From positions 682,001 to 746,000 of the forward strand of contig JAFHKR010000039.1 in NCBI GenBank assembly GCA_017052515.1: a stretch of DNA of 64,000 nucleotides. Reading direction: 5' to 3'. Of the stretch, positions 43,018 to 52,522 are shown in pieces. Numbering within the stretch: position 1 is the first letter of the stretch; every line of letters starts with the position of its first letter. Made by a program: the position numbers and the translations under genes. The notes beneath the pieces were generated by a model that was given only the letters and a program-made list of their open reading frames with translations, searched no databases and was not told where the DNA came from. Source of the stretch: Fictibacillus nanhaiensis (lineage in GTDB: Bacteria; Bacillota; Bacilli; Bacillales; Fictibacillaceae).

Positions 43018-45051
43018 ATGAAAGCTAGAGACATGAGTGTTTTAGCAGGCGTTATTCTCATTATCGCCATGCTCGTCATACCAATGCCAACGTTTATGTT
43101 GGATTTCTTAATCATAACGAATATATCTCTGGCACTTTTAATCATATTGATTGCCATGAACACAACACAGCCTCTCCAATTTTCCATATTTCCGTCATTG
43201 TTATTGTTAGTGACGCTTTTTAGACTAGGGCTAAACGTTTCGACAACGAGAAGCATCCTTTCAACAGGAGATGCCGGAAACGTTGTACATACTTTCGGTG
43301 AATTTGTTGTAGGTGGGAATATACTTGTTGGTATCGTAGTATTTTTCATTCTAATTATTATTCAATTTATCGTAATTACGAAAGGATCTGAACGTGTATC
43401 AGAAGTTGCTGCAAGGTTTACACTTGATGCGATGCCTGGTAAGCAGATGAGCATCGATGCAGACTTAAATGCTGGTATGATTTCAGATCGGGAAGCGAAA
43501 GAAAGACGTGAAACGATTGAACGCGAAGCAGATTTTTACGGAGCGATGGATGGAGCGAGTAAATTTGTTAAAGGTGATGCTATAGCTGGTATTATCATCG
43601 TCTTGATCAATATGTTGTTCGGAATCATCATCGGAATGCTTCAGATGGGCCTCAGTTTTGGTGAGAGTGCAGAATTGTTTACAAGAATGACCGTTGGTGA
43701 TGGATTGGTGTCGCAGATTCCAGCACTCATCATTTCTACAGCGACAGGAATTATTGTGACACGTGCGGCATCAGAAGGAAACTTAGGGTTTGATATCAGC
43801 AAACAATTGCTTGCGTATCCTGTCATGCTTTTTGTAGCTGGAGGAACGATCATCATGCTTGGGTTGTTCACACCGATCAATGACTTTTTTACGATTACGA
43901 TCGGAGGAATTTTAGCAATCGGCGGCTATCTTCTATTAAAAGCAGAACGTGAACAAAAAGTAAAAGAAGAAGTGGTGGAAGAAGATATACAGACAGAACA
44001 GCTGAAAAGCCCTGAATCTGTAGTGAACCTTCTGCAGATCGATCCGATTGAATTTGAATTTGGCTACAGTCTTATACCATTAGCAGACACTTCGCAAGGC
44101 GGTGACCTATTGGATAGGATCGTTATGATCAGAAGACAGCTGGCTTTAGAACTTGGAATGATCGTACCCGTCGTTCGGATACGAGACAACATCCAGCTTC
44201 AGCCGAATGAGTACAGAATAAAAATAAAAGGCAGTCAAGTCGCAAAAGGTGAGTTGCTGTTGGATCATTATTTAGCGATGAGTCCAGGAATTGATGATGA
44301 AGAGGTACAAGGTATCGAAACGATGGAACCAGCATTTGGTCTGCCGGCCATCTGGATCGGTGAAGAGATGAAAGAACGAGCTGAATACTCAGGATACACG
44401 GTTGTAGATCCCCCTTCAGTGGTCTCGACGCATTTGACAGAAGTGATAAAGAAGCACGCACACGAACTGATTGGAAGACAAGAGACGAAACAACTTGTCG
44501 ACCACTTCAAAGAATCGTATCCAGCTATTGTGGAGGAAGTAACGCCAGATGTGCTTACGATCGGAGAAGTTCAAAAAGTTTTATCCAAACTTTTACGTGA
44601 GCGTATATCGATTCGTAACTTAGCGGTAATCTTTGAAACGTTGGCTGATTTTGCAAAGATGACAAAAGATACAGATCTTTTAACAGAGTATGTAAGACAA
44701 GGCTTATCCAGACAGATATCAAAAAGCTATGCGAATGAAAATGAACCTCTGCATGTCATCACACTTGGTGGGTCAGTAGAAAAGAAGATAGCGGATGCTG
44801 TTCAGCAAACAGAACATGGTAACTACCTGTCTTTAGATCCGCAAGATTCTCAATCGATCTTTGACAGCATTACATCTGAACTGGAATCGGGACGAAGTTT
44901 TGACCAATCGGTCGTTCTCTTATGTTCACCAGCAGTAAGGATGTACGTGAGGCAACTGATTGAGCGTTATCTTCCGGATGTAGCGGTTTTGTCATACAAC
45001 GAATTGGAACCTGAGCTAGAAGTGAAAAGTGTAGGGGTGGTGAACATCTGA
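43018..45051 (+). CDS. flhA: Flagellar export protein FlhA
   Basis: Largest export-gate subunit, forming the nonameric ring that receives chaperone-substrate complexes. The 677 residues have about eight membrane segments in the first half, with the FHIPEP region TLFRLGLNVSTTRSIL and ERVSEVAARFTLDAMPGKQMSIDADLNAG near 120-160. A large cytoplasmic domain follows after about 325 (LRDNIQLQPNEYRIKIKG-like segment, GREx and LSYNELEPE near the end). The ATG follows TAGGAGAG. The next gene overlaps its last base. Confidence 0.98.
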   Translation: MKARDMSVLAGVILIIAMLVIPMPTFMLDFLIITNISLALLIILIAMNTTQPLQFSIFPSLLLLVTLFRLGLNVSTTRSILSTGDAGNVVHTFGEFVVGGNILVGIVVFFILIIIQFIVITKGSERVSEVAARFTLDAMPGKQMSIDADLNAGMISDREAKERRETIEREADFYGAMDGASKFVKGDAIAGIIIVLINMLFGIIIGMLQMGLSFGESAELFTRMTVGDGLVSQIPALIISTATGIIVTRAASEGNLGFDISKQLLAYPVMLFVAGGTIIMLGLFTPINDFFTITIGGILAIGGYLLLKAEREQKVKEEVVEEDIQTEQLKSPESVVNLLQIDPIEFEFGYSLIPLADTSQGGDLLDRIVMIRRQLALELGMIVPVVRIRDNIQLQPNEYRIKIKGSQVAKGELLLDHYLAMSPGIDDEEVQGIETMEPAFGLPAIWIGEEMKERAEYSGYTVVDPPSVVSTHLTEVIKKHAHELIGRQETKQLVDHFKESYPAIVEEVTPDVLTIGEVQKVLSKLLRERISIRNLAVIFETLADFAKMTKDTDLLTEYVRQGLSRQISKSYANENEPLHVITLGGSVEKKIADAVQQTEHGNYLSLDPQDSQSIFDSITSELESGRSFDQSVVLLCSPAVRMYVRQLIERYLPDVAVLSYNELEPELEVKSVGVVNI

Positions 45052-46172
45052 TGAAGGTAAAGAAGTATACAGCACAGAACTTGCCAGAAGCTATGAAACT
45101 AGTAAGAGCAGATCTTGGAAGCGGTGCGGTCATATTAAATACAAGAGAGGTTCAAGTTGGCGGATTCTTCGGATTCTTTACTAAGAAAAATGTTGAGATT
45201 TTCGCTGGACTGGATCAAGACGTAGATTATCAGCTAACAAAGAAGCAACACAAGAATAGTATGAGAGATCAGCAACCTGTTTTTAAAGAAGAGGATCTAA
45301 CAATGGAGATTCGTCAACTAAAGAAGATGGTTCACACATTGACCGTACAATCAAAAAAGCCAGAAGATACAGCACCATTTGTTAAAGAGTGGGAAGCTTT
45401 TCTTGTAAACCAAGAAGTAGATTCAACGATACTTGAAGAACTCATTCCATCATTATCTTCTAAATATGAAAGTCTGGATGAAGCAGAAAGAGAGAACTAT
45501 GACTGGAATACATGGATCAGTAGCTATCTAAGCGCAAGAATGGCTAAAAGTGAGTTTGGTGGCTTTCATTACGAATCAAAATTTTTAAACTTGATCGGAC
45601 CGACTGGTGTTGGTAAAACAACAACGATAGCAAAGATTGGAGCAAAAGCGGTTTTAAAGGATGGTAAGAAAGTGGCGTTTATTACGACTGATACTTATCG
45701 GATCGCAGCTATCGATCAACTGAAGACATATGCTGAAATATTAAACATTCCATGTGAGGTCGCATATACGGCGGATGATTTTAAGAGAGCGAAAGAGAAG
45801 TTCGAAGACTATGACCTTGTTCTCGTAGATTCTGCAGGCAGAAATTTTCTAAATCGATTCTATATTGAAGAACTACAAAGAATCATCCATTTTGATAAAG
45901 ATATGAAAAACTATCTCGTCCTTTCACTAACTTCAAAATATCGTGATATGGAAACCATCTACAGTCAGTTTAAGAGTTTACCTGTTCATAAGGTGATTTT
46001 TACGAAGAAAGATGAAACGAAGACTTACGGTTCACTTCTAAATCTTGCAATCTTAAACAGTGTACCGGTCGGGTATGTTACAAATGGCCAGAACGTCCCT
46101 GATGATATGTTTGAAGCCGATGCGGATGAACTAATTCAGACGCTATTAAAGGAAAAAACACAACATGCTTGA
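45051..46172 (+). CDS. flhF: SRP-type GTPase FlhF
   Basis: Third SRP-family GTPase of the window. It positions flagella and recruits early basal-body parts to the membrane. The 373-residue protein starts MKVKKYTAQNLPEAMKLVRADLGSGAVILNTREV (B domain). The N-G domains have G1 [16 protein letters not shown] near 184, TTDTYRIAAIDQLKTYAEIL, and a G3 DSAGRN near 263 in place of the usual DTAGR, then FTKKDET. The start codon ATG shares a base with the flhA stop (TGATG). It overlaps flhG by 8 bases. Confidence 0.96.
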   Translation: MKVKKYTAQNLPEAMKLVRADLGSGAVILNTREVQVGGFFGFFTKKNVEIFAGLDQDVDYQLTKKQHKNSMRDQQPVFKEEDLTMEIRQLKKMVHTLTVQSKKPEDTAPFVKEWEAFLVNQEVDSTILEELIPSLSSKYESLDEAERENYDWNTWISSYLSARMAKSEFGGFHYESKFLNLIGPTGVGKTTTIAKIGAKAVLKDGKKVAFITTDTYRIAAIDQLKTYAEILNIPCEVAYTADDFKRAKEKFEDYDLVLVDSAGRNFLNRFYIEELQRIIHFDKDMKNYLVLSLTSKYRDMETIYSQFKSLPVHKVIFTKKDETKTYGSLLNLAILNSVPVGYVTNGQNVPDDMFEADADELIQTLLKEKTQHA

Positions 46173-47022
46173 TCAAGCGATAAGCCTTCGAAAACAGTTG
46201 GTCTCTGTCTCATCAAGCAGTGCTCGCGTAATCTCTGTAGTCAGTGGGAAAGGCGGCGTCGGTAAAACAAATGTCACGGTGAATCTTGCCCTTTCGTTGG
46301 TTCGGATGGAGAAACGCGTTTTGGTACTGGATCTAGATATAGGTATGGGAAATGTAGACTTAATTCTCGGAAGAAGATCTCACAAGCATATGATGGACAT
46401 GCTACAGAATCAATTATCTGTCTGGGAGATCATCGAAGAGGGTGAAGACGGCCTTCATACGATTGCTGGCGGTAGGAATTTCGGTTCTCTTACGAGCATA
46501 ACGGATGAGATGTTGGTACATTTTATGAATCAACTAGAAGAATTAGAGAGATTTTATGATTTTATTTTTCTAGATATGGGTGCAGGTGCAACAGAAACGG
46601 CATTAAAATTTGTGCTCTCAAGCCATGAGGTATTGGTAATAGCTACACCTGAGATCACATCACTAACAGATGCCTATTCTATGATGAAATTCATTTATAT
46701 GAAAGATAAAGAACTTCCCTTCTATTTAGTTATCAACCGATATGAAAACCAAAGAGAAGGAAGAGATACGGTTGAAAAGTTAAGCCATGTTTGTAAACAG
46801 TTCTTACAAAAAGAGCTCATCTGTTTAGGACAGATTCCGATGGATCAAGATGTATGGCATGCTGTAAAAAAACAAATTCCCTTTTCTATTCATAAACCAT
46901 CCTCATTAGCTTCCAAAGCTGTCTATCAGTTAGCGGAAACGTATGTAGGTACGGTGAAACAGCAAGAAGTATCTTATAAGTCTTTCATCGGCAAGTTAAA
47001 ATCATTTTTTAAAGAAAGGTAG
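46165..47022 (+). CDS. flhG: Flagellar number regulator FlhG (YlxH, MinD-like ATPase)
   Basis: MinD/ParA-type ATPase that works with FlhF to set number and position of flagella. The 285-residue protein has the N-terminal activator segment DQAISLRKQLV, the deviant Walker A VVSGKGGVGKTNVTVNLAL near 27, switch LVLDLDIGMGNVDL, and DFIFLDMGAGATETALKFV near 135. The C-terminal amphipathic helix SFIGKLKSFFKER probably binds membrane. The start overlaps the flhF end. Confidence 0.96.
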   Translation: MLDQAISLRKQLVSVSSSSARVISVVSGKGGVGKTNVTVNLALSLVRMEKRVLVLDLDIGMGNVDLILGRRSHKHMMDMLQNQLSVWEIIEEGEDGLHTIAGGRNFGSLTSITDEMLVHFMNQLEELERFYDFIFLDMGAGATETALKFVLSSHEVLVIATPEITSLTDAYSMMKFIYMKDKELPFYLVINRYENQREGRDTVEKLSHVCKQFLQKELICLGQIPMDQDVWHAVKKQIPFSIHKPSSLASKAVYQLAETYVGTVKQQEVSYKSFIGKLKSFFKER

Positions 47023-47029
47023 ATGCTGC

Positions 47030-48076
47030 ATGAAACAGATCAGAGTGCTAATTGTAGATGATTCTGCCTTTATGAGAAAGCTGATCAAAGAGTTCTTAAG
47101 TGAAGATTCTAGGATTATGGTGATCGATACAGCTAGAAACGGACAGGAAGCAATTGATAAAACACTAAAGTTAAAACCAGACGTTATCACAATGGATGTT
47201 GAAATGCCCATTTTAAATGGCATAGATGCTGCAAGAACGATCATGAAGAACTGCCCGGTTCCGATCATTATGCTGTCAAGTACAACAAAAATCGGTGCGG
47301 AAAATACGATTCTAGCTATAGAAGCGGGAGCTATTGATTTTATCGCTAAACCATCTGGCGCGATATCCTTAGATTTACATAAAGTAAAGAATAGTTTGAT
47401 AGAAAAAGTGATCACATCTTCAAAAGCAAATATCGCAACAAAAAAAGCTCTGTTTCCATATAAACTTGAAAACAATGTGCAGAAGAGAATGTTAAAGACA
47501 GAGCATAAAGACAAGCTGGTTTTGATCGGTACATCGACAGGTGGTCCGAGAGCGTTGCAACAAGTGATCACAAAGCTTCCAAGTGATTTAGATGCACCCG
47601 TAGTTGTTGTACAGCATATGCCTGCAGGGTTTACGAGATCGTTAGCAGATCGATTGAATTCATTATCAAACGTTGCTGTAAAAGAGGCGGAAGATCATGA
47701 GTTGTTACAAAAAGGTTCTGTTTACATCGCACCAGGTGGCTTTCATATACGACTATACGAAAAAATGGGGCGATTGTACGTTTCGTTACATAAAGATGAT
47801 CCCGTAGGCGGACATCGACCAGCAGTTAACGTACTGTTCCGGTCTGCAAGCAAACTTCAAGACTACCAAATAGTTGCTGTTATCATGACTGGTATGGGCT
47901 CGGATGGCACAGAAGGAATCATAGATTTAAAAGAAGCGGGTTCAACGGTCGTGATTGCAGAAGCAGAAGAATCCTGTATTGTTTATGGAATGCCAAAGGC
48001 CGCGGTTCTTTCAAAAAAGGTAGATGAAGTGGTTCATTTAGAGTCAATCGGATCAGCTATTCAAAACCATTTGTAA
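47030..48076 (+). CDS. cheB: Chemotaxis protein-glutamate methylesterase CheB
   Basis: Removes methyl groups from receptors for adaptation. The 348-residue protein has an N-terminal receiver with phospho-acceptor Asp56 (TMDVEMPILNG). A linker follows, then the C-terminal esterase domain with the catalytic Ser in LIGTSTGGPRALQQV near 168, His in VVVQHMPAGFTRSLADRLN and Asp in MTGMGSDGTEG near 290. The ATG follows AGGTAGATG. It lies 7 bases after flhG. Confidence 0.97.
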   Translation: MKQIRVLIVDDSAFMRKLIKEFLSEDSRIMVIDTARNGQEAIDKTLKLKPDVITMDVEMPILNGIDAARTIMKNCPVPIIMLSSTTKIGAENTILAIEAGAIDFIAKPSGAISLDLHKVKNSLIEKVITSSKANIATKKALFPYKLENNVQKRMLKTEHKDKLVLIGTSTGGPRALQQVITKLPSDLDAPVVVVQHMPAGFTRSLADRLNSLSNVAVKEAEDHELLQKGSVYIAPGGFHIRLYEKMGRLYVSLHKDDPVGGHRPAVNVLFRSASKLQDYQIVAVIMTGMGSDGTEGIIDLKEAGSTVVIAEAEESCIVYGMPKAAVLSKKVDEVVHLESIGSAIQNHL

Positions 48077-48094
48077 AATAGGGGGATATATACG

Positions 48095-50128
48095 ATGGAA
48101 ATGACACGATATCTCGACATATTCATTGAAGAAAGCAAAGAACATTTACAGTCTATTAATCAACAAGCAATGCTGCTAGAAAAAACACCAGGAGAACTAT
48201 CAATTGTAAATGAGATTTTCCGTTCTGCTCATACATTAAAAGGAATGTCAGCTACGATGGGTTATGAAGACCTAGCTAACCTAACTCATTGTATGGAAAA
48301 TGTTCTTGATGCGATTCGTAATAACAAATTAAACGTTTCATCTTCTGTTCTAGATGTACTCTTCGCTTCACTTGATCACTTAGAAGCGATGGTAGTGGAA
48401 ATTTCAGAAGGCGGTAGCGGTAAACGAGATGTCACTGCGACAGTGAAAGAGTTAGAGGCGCTTGAAAAGGGAGAAGTTCCACAATCGACCCAAGCAGAAT
48501 CAAAAAATAAAGCAGGCTCATTACAAGATTATGATCAATATGAAAAACAGATCATCATTCAATCAAAAGAACAAGGATTTCATGCATACGAGCTATCGAT
48601 CTCATTAAGAGAAGACTGTATTTTAAAAGCTGCCAGAGTATACATGGTGTTTGAAGTGATCGAACAGATCGGGGAGATCATTAAAACGTTACCAGCGGTA
48701 GATATGCTAGAAACAGAACAATTTGGAACACATTTTGCGCTTTCCATCCTTACGAAAGAGTCTGCTGAAAATGTTAAAGAACGTATTTTAAAAGTTTCTG
48801 AGATTAATACAGTAGAAGTAAATGATATTAAGGCAGACCAACTCAACATATCTTCAAATTTCGAGAATGAAGAGAATAAAAAAATAGAGCAACAAGAAGT
48901 GTCGCCGGAAGATAAAAAGAGTGAAGTACAGCAACCTTCTAAAAAGAGTGAAGTACAGCAACCTTCAAATACGAGTAGCAGCGGAAAAACCATTCGCGTC
49001 AATATTGAGAGGCTTGATCAGCTCATGAACTTGTTTGAAGAACTTGTCATCGACCGTGGTCGGCTAGAAGAGATTTCGAAATCATTGAAAAGCATGGAAC
49101 TAAACGAGACGGTTGAACGAATGTCTCGTGTGTCAGGAGATCTGCAAAACATCATCCTAACGATGAGAATGGTTCCAGTAGAACAAGTCTTCAATCGCTT
49201 CCCAAGAATGATAAGAGGACTAGCGAAAGATCTCGGTAAAAAAGTAAACCTTGAGATCGTAGGAGCAGAAACTGAACTTGATCGAACCGTAATCGATGAG
49301 ATCGGTGATCCGCTTGTTCACTTGCTTCGTAACTCGATTGATCATGGCATCGAAAACCCTGAGGTCCGTTCTTCGAAAGGTAAAAATGAAACAGGTACCA
49401 TCTATCTAAGAGCTTTTCATAGCGGGAATCATGTGTTTATCGAGATACAAGATGATGGAGCGGGTATTAATAAACAAAAAGTATTAAGTAAAGCAATCGA
49501 AAACGGAATCCTCACGAAAGAAATGTCTGAAAATTTGACCGATAAACAGTGTTTTGAATTATTATTCGCTTCAGGCTTTTCTACAGCTGATGTTGTTTCT
49601 GACATCTCGGGACGTGGAGTAGGATTGGATGTAGTAAAAAATAAAATTGAGTCGTTAGGTGGCTCTATCGCTGTCGATTCAACAGAAGGATCAGGAACGA
49701 TCTTTTCCATACAGCTTCCTCTGACTCTATCGATCATGTCTGTCATGCTCGTTGAAATCAGTCGTGAAAAATACGCGATTCCGTTATCATCGATCATTGA
49801 AACGGCCATTATTAGAAAAGAAGACATTCTGTCTGCCCACAATCAAAAAGTGATTGATTTTAGAGGTAAAGTGGTACCTCTTGTTAACATGAAAGACATT
49901 TTTGAAGTACCTGGTTCAATGGAATCGGGTCAGCACGTTCCTGTAGTCGTAGTAAGAAAAGGAGATAAGATGGCAGCATTAGTTGTTGATTCGTTTATCG
50001 GACAGCAAGAGATCGTCTTGAAATCACTCGGTCAGTATTTAACTTCGGTATTTGCTATCTCAGGTGCAACGATTCTAGGAGATGGACAAGTGGCGTTAAT
50101 TCTCGATTGCAATGCACTCATAAAATAA
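48095..50128 (+). CDS. cheA: Chemotaxis histidine kinase CheA
   Basis: Receptor-coupled kinase that phosphorylates CheY and CheB. The 677 residues have five domains: P1 with phospho-His46 in IFRSAHTLKGMSATMG, P2 near 160-250, a Lys/Gln-rich linker, dimerisation P3 (RVNIERLDQLMNLFEELVIDRGRLEEI), HATPase P4 (LLRNSIDHGIENPEVRSS; DDGAGIN; ISGRGVGLDVVKNKIE) and the CheW-like P5. The linker contains an exact nine-residue tandem duplication (KKSEVQQPS twice). The ATG follows GGGGGATATA. cheW follows. Confidence 0.97.
   Translation: MEMTRYLDIFIEESKEHLQSINQQAMLLEKTPGELSIVNEIFRSAHTLKGMSATMGYEDLANLTHCMENVLDAIRNNKLNVSSSVLDVLFASLDHLEAMVVEISEGGSGKRDVTATVKELEALEKGEVPQSTQAESKNKAGSLQDYDQYEKQIIIQSKEQGFHAYELSISLREDCILKAARVYMVFEVIEQIGEIIKTLPAVDMLETEQFGTHFALSILTKESAENVKERILKVSEINTVEVNDIKADQLNISSNFENEENKKIEQQEVSPEDKKSEVQQPSKKSEVQQPSNTSSSGKTIRVNIERLDQLMNLFEELVIDRGRLEEISKSLKSMELNETVERMSRVSGDLQNIILTMRMVPVEQVFNRFPRMIRGLAKDLGKKVNLEIVGAETELDRTVIDEIGDPLVHLLRNSIDHGIENPEVRSSKGKNETGTIYLRAFHSGNHVFIEIQDDGAGINKQKVLSKAIENGILTKEMSENLTDKQCFELLFASGFSTADVVSDISGRGVGLDVVKNKIESLGGSIAVDSTEGSGTIFSIQLPLTLSIMSVMLVEISREKYAIPLSSIIETAIIRKEDILSAHNQKVIDFRGKVVPLVNMKDIFEVPGSMESGQHVPVVVVRKGDKMAALVVDSFIGQQEIVLKSLGQYLTSVFAISGATILGDGQVALILDCNALIK
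48914..48967 (+). repeat. 27-base tandem duplication inside cheA
   Basis: Units 48914-48940 and 48941-48967 match at 26 of 27 bases. In frame, they encode KKSEVQQPS twice (the second one closely followed by NTSS) in the flexible linker between P2 and P3. Confidence 0.9.
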
Positions 50129-50139
50129 GGTGGTTAATC

Positions 50140-50604
50140 ATGATGAATGAAGAAAAAGTGATCATCTTTCAATTGAAAGATGAAGAGTATGCAGTACCTG
50201 TCCAGCACGTGAAATCGATCGAAAGAATGCAACCAATCACTAGAATTCCAAGAACGGCTTCTTTTGTAAAAGGAGTAATTAATTTAAGAGGTGTTGTTAC
50301 TCCGATTATCGATCTGCGTTCTCGATTCGAGATTGAAGAAGTAAGCCACACGGATACGACACGAATCATTATTGTATCAGTAGGGACGATCGAAGCGGGG
50401 CTTATTGTAGATGCGGCGAATGACGTAATCGATCTTGATAAAGAAAAGATCGAGCCTCCTCCAGAAGTGGTAGGTGGCGTTGATGCTGAGTATATACAAG
50501 GAGTGGCAAAGATTGAGAAACGACTATTGATCCTTCTTGATCTTGTGAAAGTTTTGAATCCAGAAAAGCTGGATGTACAACCCACTAAGGAGAGTATCCA
50601 ATAA
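50140..50604 (+). CDS. cheW: Chemotaxis coupling protein CheW
   Basis: Adaptor linking receptors to CheA. The 154 residues form the SH3-like CheW fold: VIIFQLKDEEYAVPVQHVKSIERMQPITRIPRTASFVKGVINLRGVVTPIIDLRSRF, then GLIVDAANDVIDL and YIQGVAKIEKRLLILLDLVKVL. The frame is open upstream into cheA, but AAGGTGG before the adjacent ATGs at 50140 and 50143 sets the start. Confidence 0.97.
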   Translation: MMNEEKVIIFQLKDEEYAVPVQHVKSIERMQPITRIPRTASFVKGVINLRGVVTPIIDLRSRFEIEEVSHTDTTRIIIVSVGTIEAGLIVDAANDVIDLDKEKIEPPPEVVGGVDAEYIQGVAKIEKRLLILLDLVKVLNPEKLDVQPTKESIQ

Positions 50605-50605
50605 G

Positions 50606-51238
50606 ATGGATTTTCTAAGAATTCAGCCTATCCATCTGGATGTCTTACGTGAGATCGGAAACATTGGAGCAGGACATGCAGCGACAGCTTTGTCAACGAT
50701 GCTGAACAAAGCTGTTGATATGAAAGTCCCTTCCGTGAATGTTATCTCTTTTGAAGAAATATCTGAGATGGTCGGCGGAGCAGAGAACGTTGTGGCTTCC
50801 GTTTTCTTGAGAATCGTAGGGGATGCTCCCGGTTGTATGTTCTTCATGCTTCCCGTTGAGCAAGCTGAGAAGCTTTTAGAAGATTTACTAGTCGGTCAAA
50901 CAGTGGATCTAACAAAAGAAGATGAGTCTGACATCTCATTATCTGCTCTTCAGGAAGTAGGTAACATTCTATCAGGATCATATCTTACTTCGTTCTCTGA
51001 TTTTACTGGGCTGAATTTACAGCCATCTGTACCTGCCACAAGCATTGACATGGCTGGAGCGATCTTAAGTTTTGGACTTTTGGAAATATCTACCGTTAGT
51101 GATTATGCCATTGTTATCGATACAGCATTTACAGATATAGAAAGACAAGACGAGGTAAAAGGTCACTTTTTTCTGTTGCCTGACCCTCTATCCTTCTCAA
51201 AAATTTTTCATGCATTAGGAGTTCCGTTGGATGAGTGA
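50606..51238 (+). CDS. cheC: CheY-phosphate phosphatase CheC
   Basis: Dephosphorylates CheY and binds CheD in the Bacillus adaptation system. The 210-residue protein carries the two CheC signature helices: LDVLREIGNIGAGHAATALSTML near 12-34 and ALQEVGNILSGSYLTSFSDFTGL near 115, each with the E-x-x-x-N catalytic pattern. The ATG at 50606 lies just after the cheW stop; AAGGAGA is somewhat distant at 12-13 bases. It overlaps cheD by 8 bases. Confidence 0.96.
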   Translation: MDFLRIQPIHLDVLREIGNIGAGHAATALSTMLNKAVDMKVPSVNVISFEEISEMVGGAENVVASVFLRIVGDAPGCMFFMLPVEQAEKLLEDLLVGQTVDLTKEDESDISLSALQEVGNILSGSYLTSFSDFTGLNLQPSVPATSIDMAGAILSFGLLEISTVSDYAIVIDTAFTDIERQDEVKGHFFLLPDPLSFSKIFHALGVPLDE

Positions 51239-51719
51239 AATCATTAAGGTGGGAATCGCTGATATTAACCTCGTTTCTCCTCCAAACACAATTAGAACTA
51301 CAGGTCTTGGTTCATGTGTGGGCGTCATACTTTTTGATCAAGTAAAAAAAATCGCAGGCATGGCGCATATCATGCTTCCGGATTCATCACTTTCAAAAAC
51401 TTCTATGTTAAATGAAGGGAAGTATGCGGATACAGCGATTAAGAGTCTCTATGACATGCTGATCAAGAGTGGTGCTAATGGAAAAGGCTTAAAAGCAAAG
51501 ATCGCTGGAGGCGCACAGATGTTTAAGTTCACCTCCGGAAGTGAAATGATGCGAATTGGTCCAAGAAACGTTGAACGTGTTATTGAAGAGTTATCAGCTC
51601 TAAAGATTCCTTTATTAGCAAGCGATGTAGGAGGTTCTAGCGGAAGGACGATCGAGTTCAACCCTGAGAACACTTTATTAACGATTAAAACGGTTAATGC
51701 AGGAACAAAGGTCATATAA
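51231..51719 (+). CDS. cheD: Chemoreceptor glutamine deamidase CheD
   Basis: Deamidates receptor glutamines and acts with CheC in feedback. The 162-residue protein has the catalytic Cys29 in TTGLGSCVGVILFD, His46 in GMAHIMLPDSS, and the conserved KIAGGAQMF and GRTIEFNPENTLLTIK segments. The ATG overlaps the end of cheC. A gap of 27 bases then leads to sigD. Confidence 0.97.
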   Translation: MSEIIKVGIADINLVSPPNTIRTTGLGSCVGVILFDQVKKIAGMAHIMLPDSSLSKTSMLNEGKYADTAIKSLYDMLIKSGANGKGLKAKIAGGAQMFKFTSGSEMMRIGPRNVERVIEELSALKIPLLASDVGGSSGRTIEFNPENTLLTIKTVNAGTKVI

Positions 51720-51746
51720 ATACCAAAAAAAACGAGGAGGATTACC

Positions 51747-52511
51747 ATGACGGAGCCATCTTTATTAGAAGAACAATCTTGCTGGGAAAAGTGGAACACG
51801 AGTCGTGATCGAGAAGCAGGTGACGAACTGATGCGTGCTTACTTACCACTTGTCAATTATCACGTACAACGTATATCGGTTGGTTTGCCTAAAAGTGTTA
51901 ACAAAGATGAACTCCGATCCCTCGGTATGCTAGGGTTGTACGATGCTCTAAAAAAATTCGAGCCTGAAAGAGACCTGAAGTTTGATACTTACGCTTCATT
52001 TCGGATACGTGGTGCTATTTTAGACGGCTTACGAAGAGAAGACTGGCTTCCAAGAAGTTTAAGAGAAAAAACAAAAAAAGTGGAAGCGGCTATTGAAAGA
52101 TTGGAACAAGAAAATCTTCGTTCGGTTAGCGCAAGAGAAGTTGCTGATGAATTAGGATACTCAGAAAATGAAGTAACAACCGTTATGTCTGAAAGTTTTC
52201 TTGCTAACGTTTTATCAATTGACGAAGAGAACAAAGAAACGGAAAGTCGTGAAAAAGTTAGTTACACGATTGAAGATAAAAAAGCGATCACACCTGAAAA
52301 TAGTTTACTTCAAGAAGAACTTCACGGTGAGCTTGCATTAGTAATCAAAGAATTGTCTGAGAAAGAGCAGCTTGTAGTAAGTTTGTTCTACTTCGAGGAA
52401 TTAACATTAACTGAAATCGGACAAGTACTTGGTCTATCTACATCCAGAATATCTCAAATACACTCAAAAGCACTCTTTAGAATTCGACAGGTTCTACAAC
52501 GATATATGTAA
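51747..52511 (+). CDS. sigD: RNA polymerase sigma factor SigD (FliA type)
   Basis: Directs transcription of late flagellar, chemotaxis and autolysin genes; held inactive by FlgM until the hook is finished. The 254 residues show region 2 (LGMLGLYDALKKFEPERDLKFDTYASFRIRGAILDGLRREDWLPRS), region 3 and region 4 with helix-turn-helix (ELTLTEIGQVLGLSTSRISQIHSKALFRIR). The ATG follows CGAGGAGG. Its place near the 3' end of the operon matches B. subtilis, where distance from the promoter affects SigD levels. Confidence 0.98.
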   Translation: MTEPSLLEEQSCWEKWNTSRDREAGDELMRAYLPLVNYHVQRISVGLPKSVNKDELRSLGMLGLYDALKKFEPERDLKFDTYASFRIRGAILDGLRREDWLPRSLREKTKKVEAAIERLEQENLRSVSAREVADELGYSENEVTTVMSESFLANVLSIDEENKETESREKVSYTIEDKKAITPENSLLQEELHGELALVIKELSEKEQLVVSLFYFEELTLTEIGQVLGLSTSRISQIHSKALFRIRQVLQRYM

Positions 52512-52522
52512 GGGGTAGGGAT

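Noticed and set aside
42939-43349. 136-codon - strand ORF over flhA start
   Set aside because: Shadow of flhA; no ribosome-binding site or family pattern.
47002-47571. 189-codon - strand ORF
   Set aside because: Antisense to the receiver half of cheB; a codon-bias shadow.
49429-49842. 137-codon - strand ORF
   Set aside because: Shadow of the cheA kinase domain.
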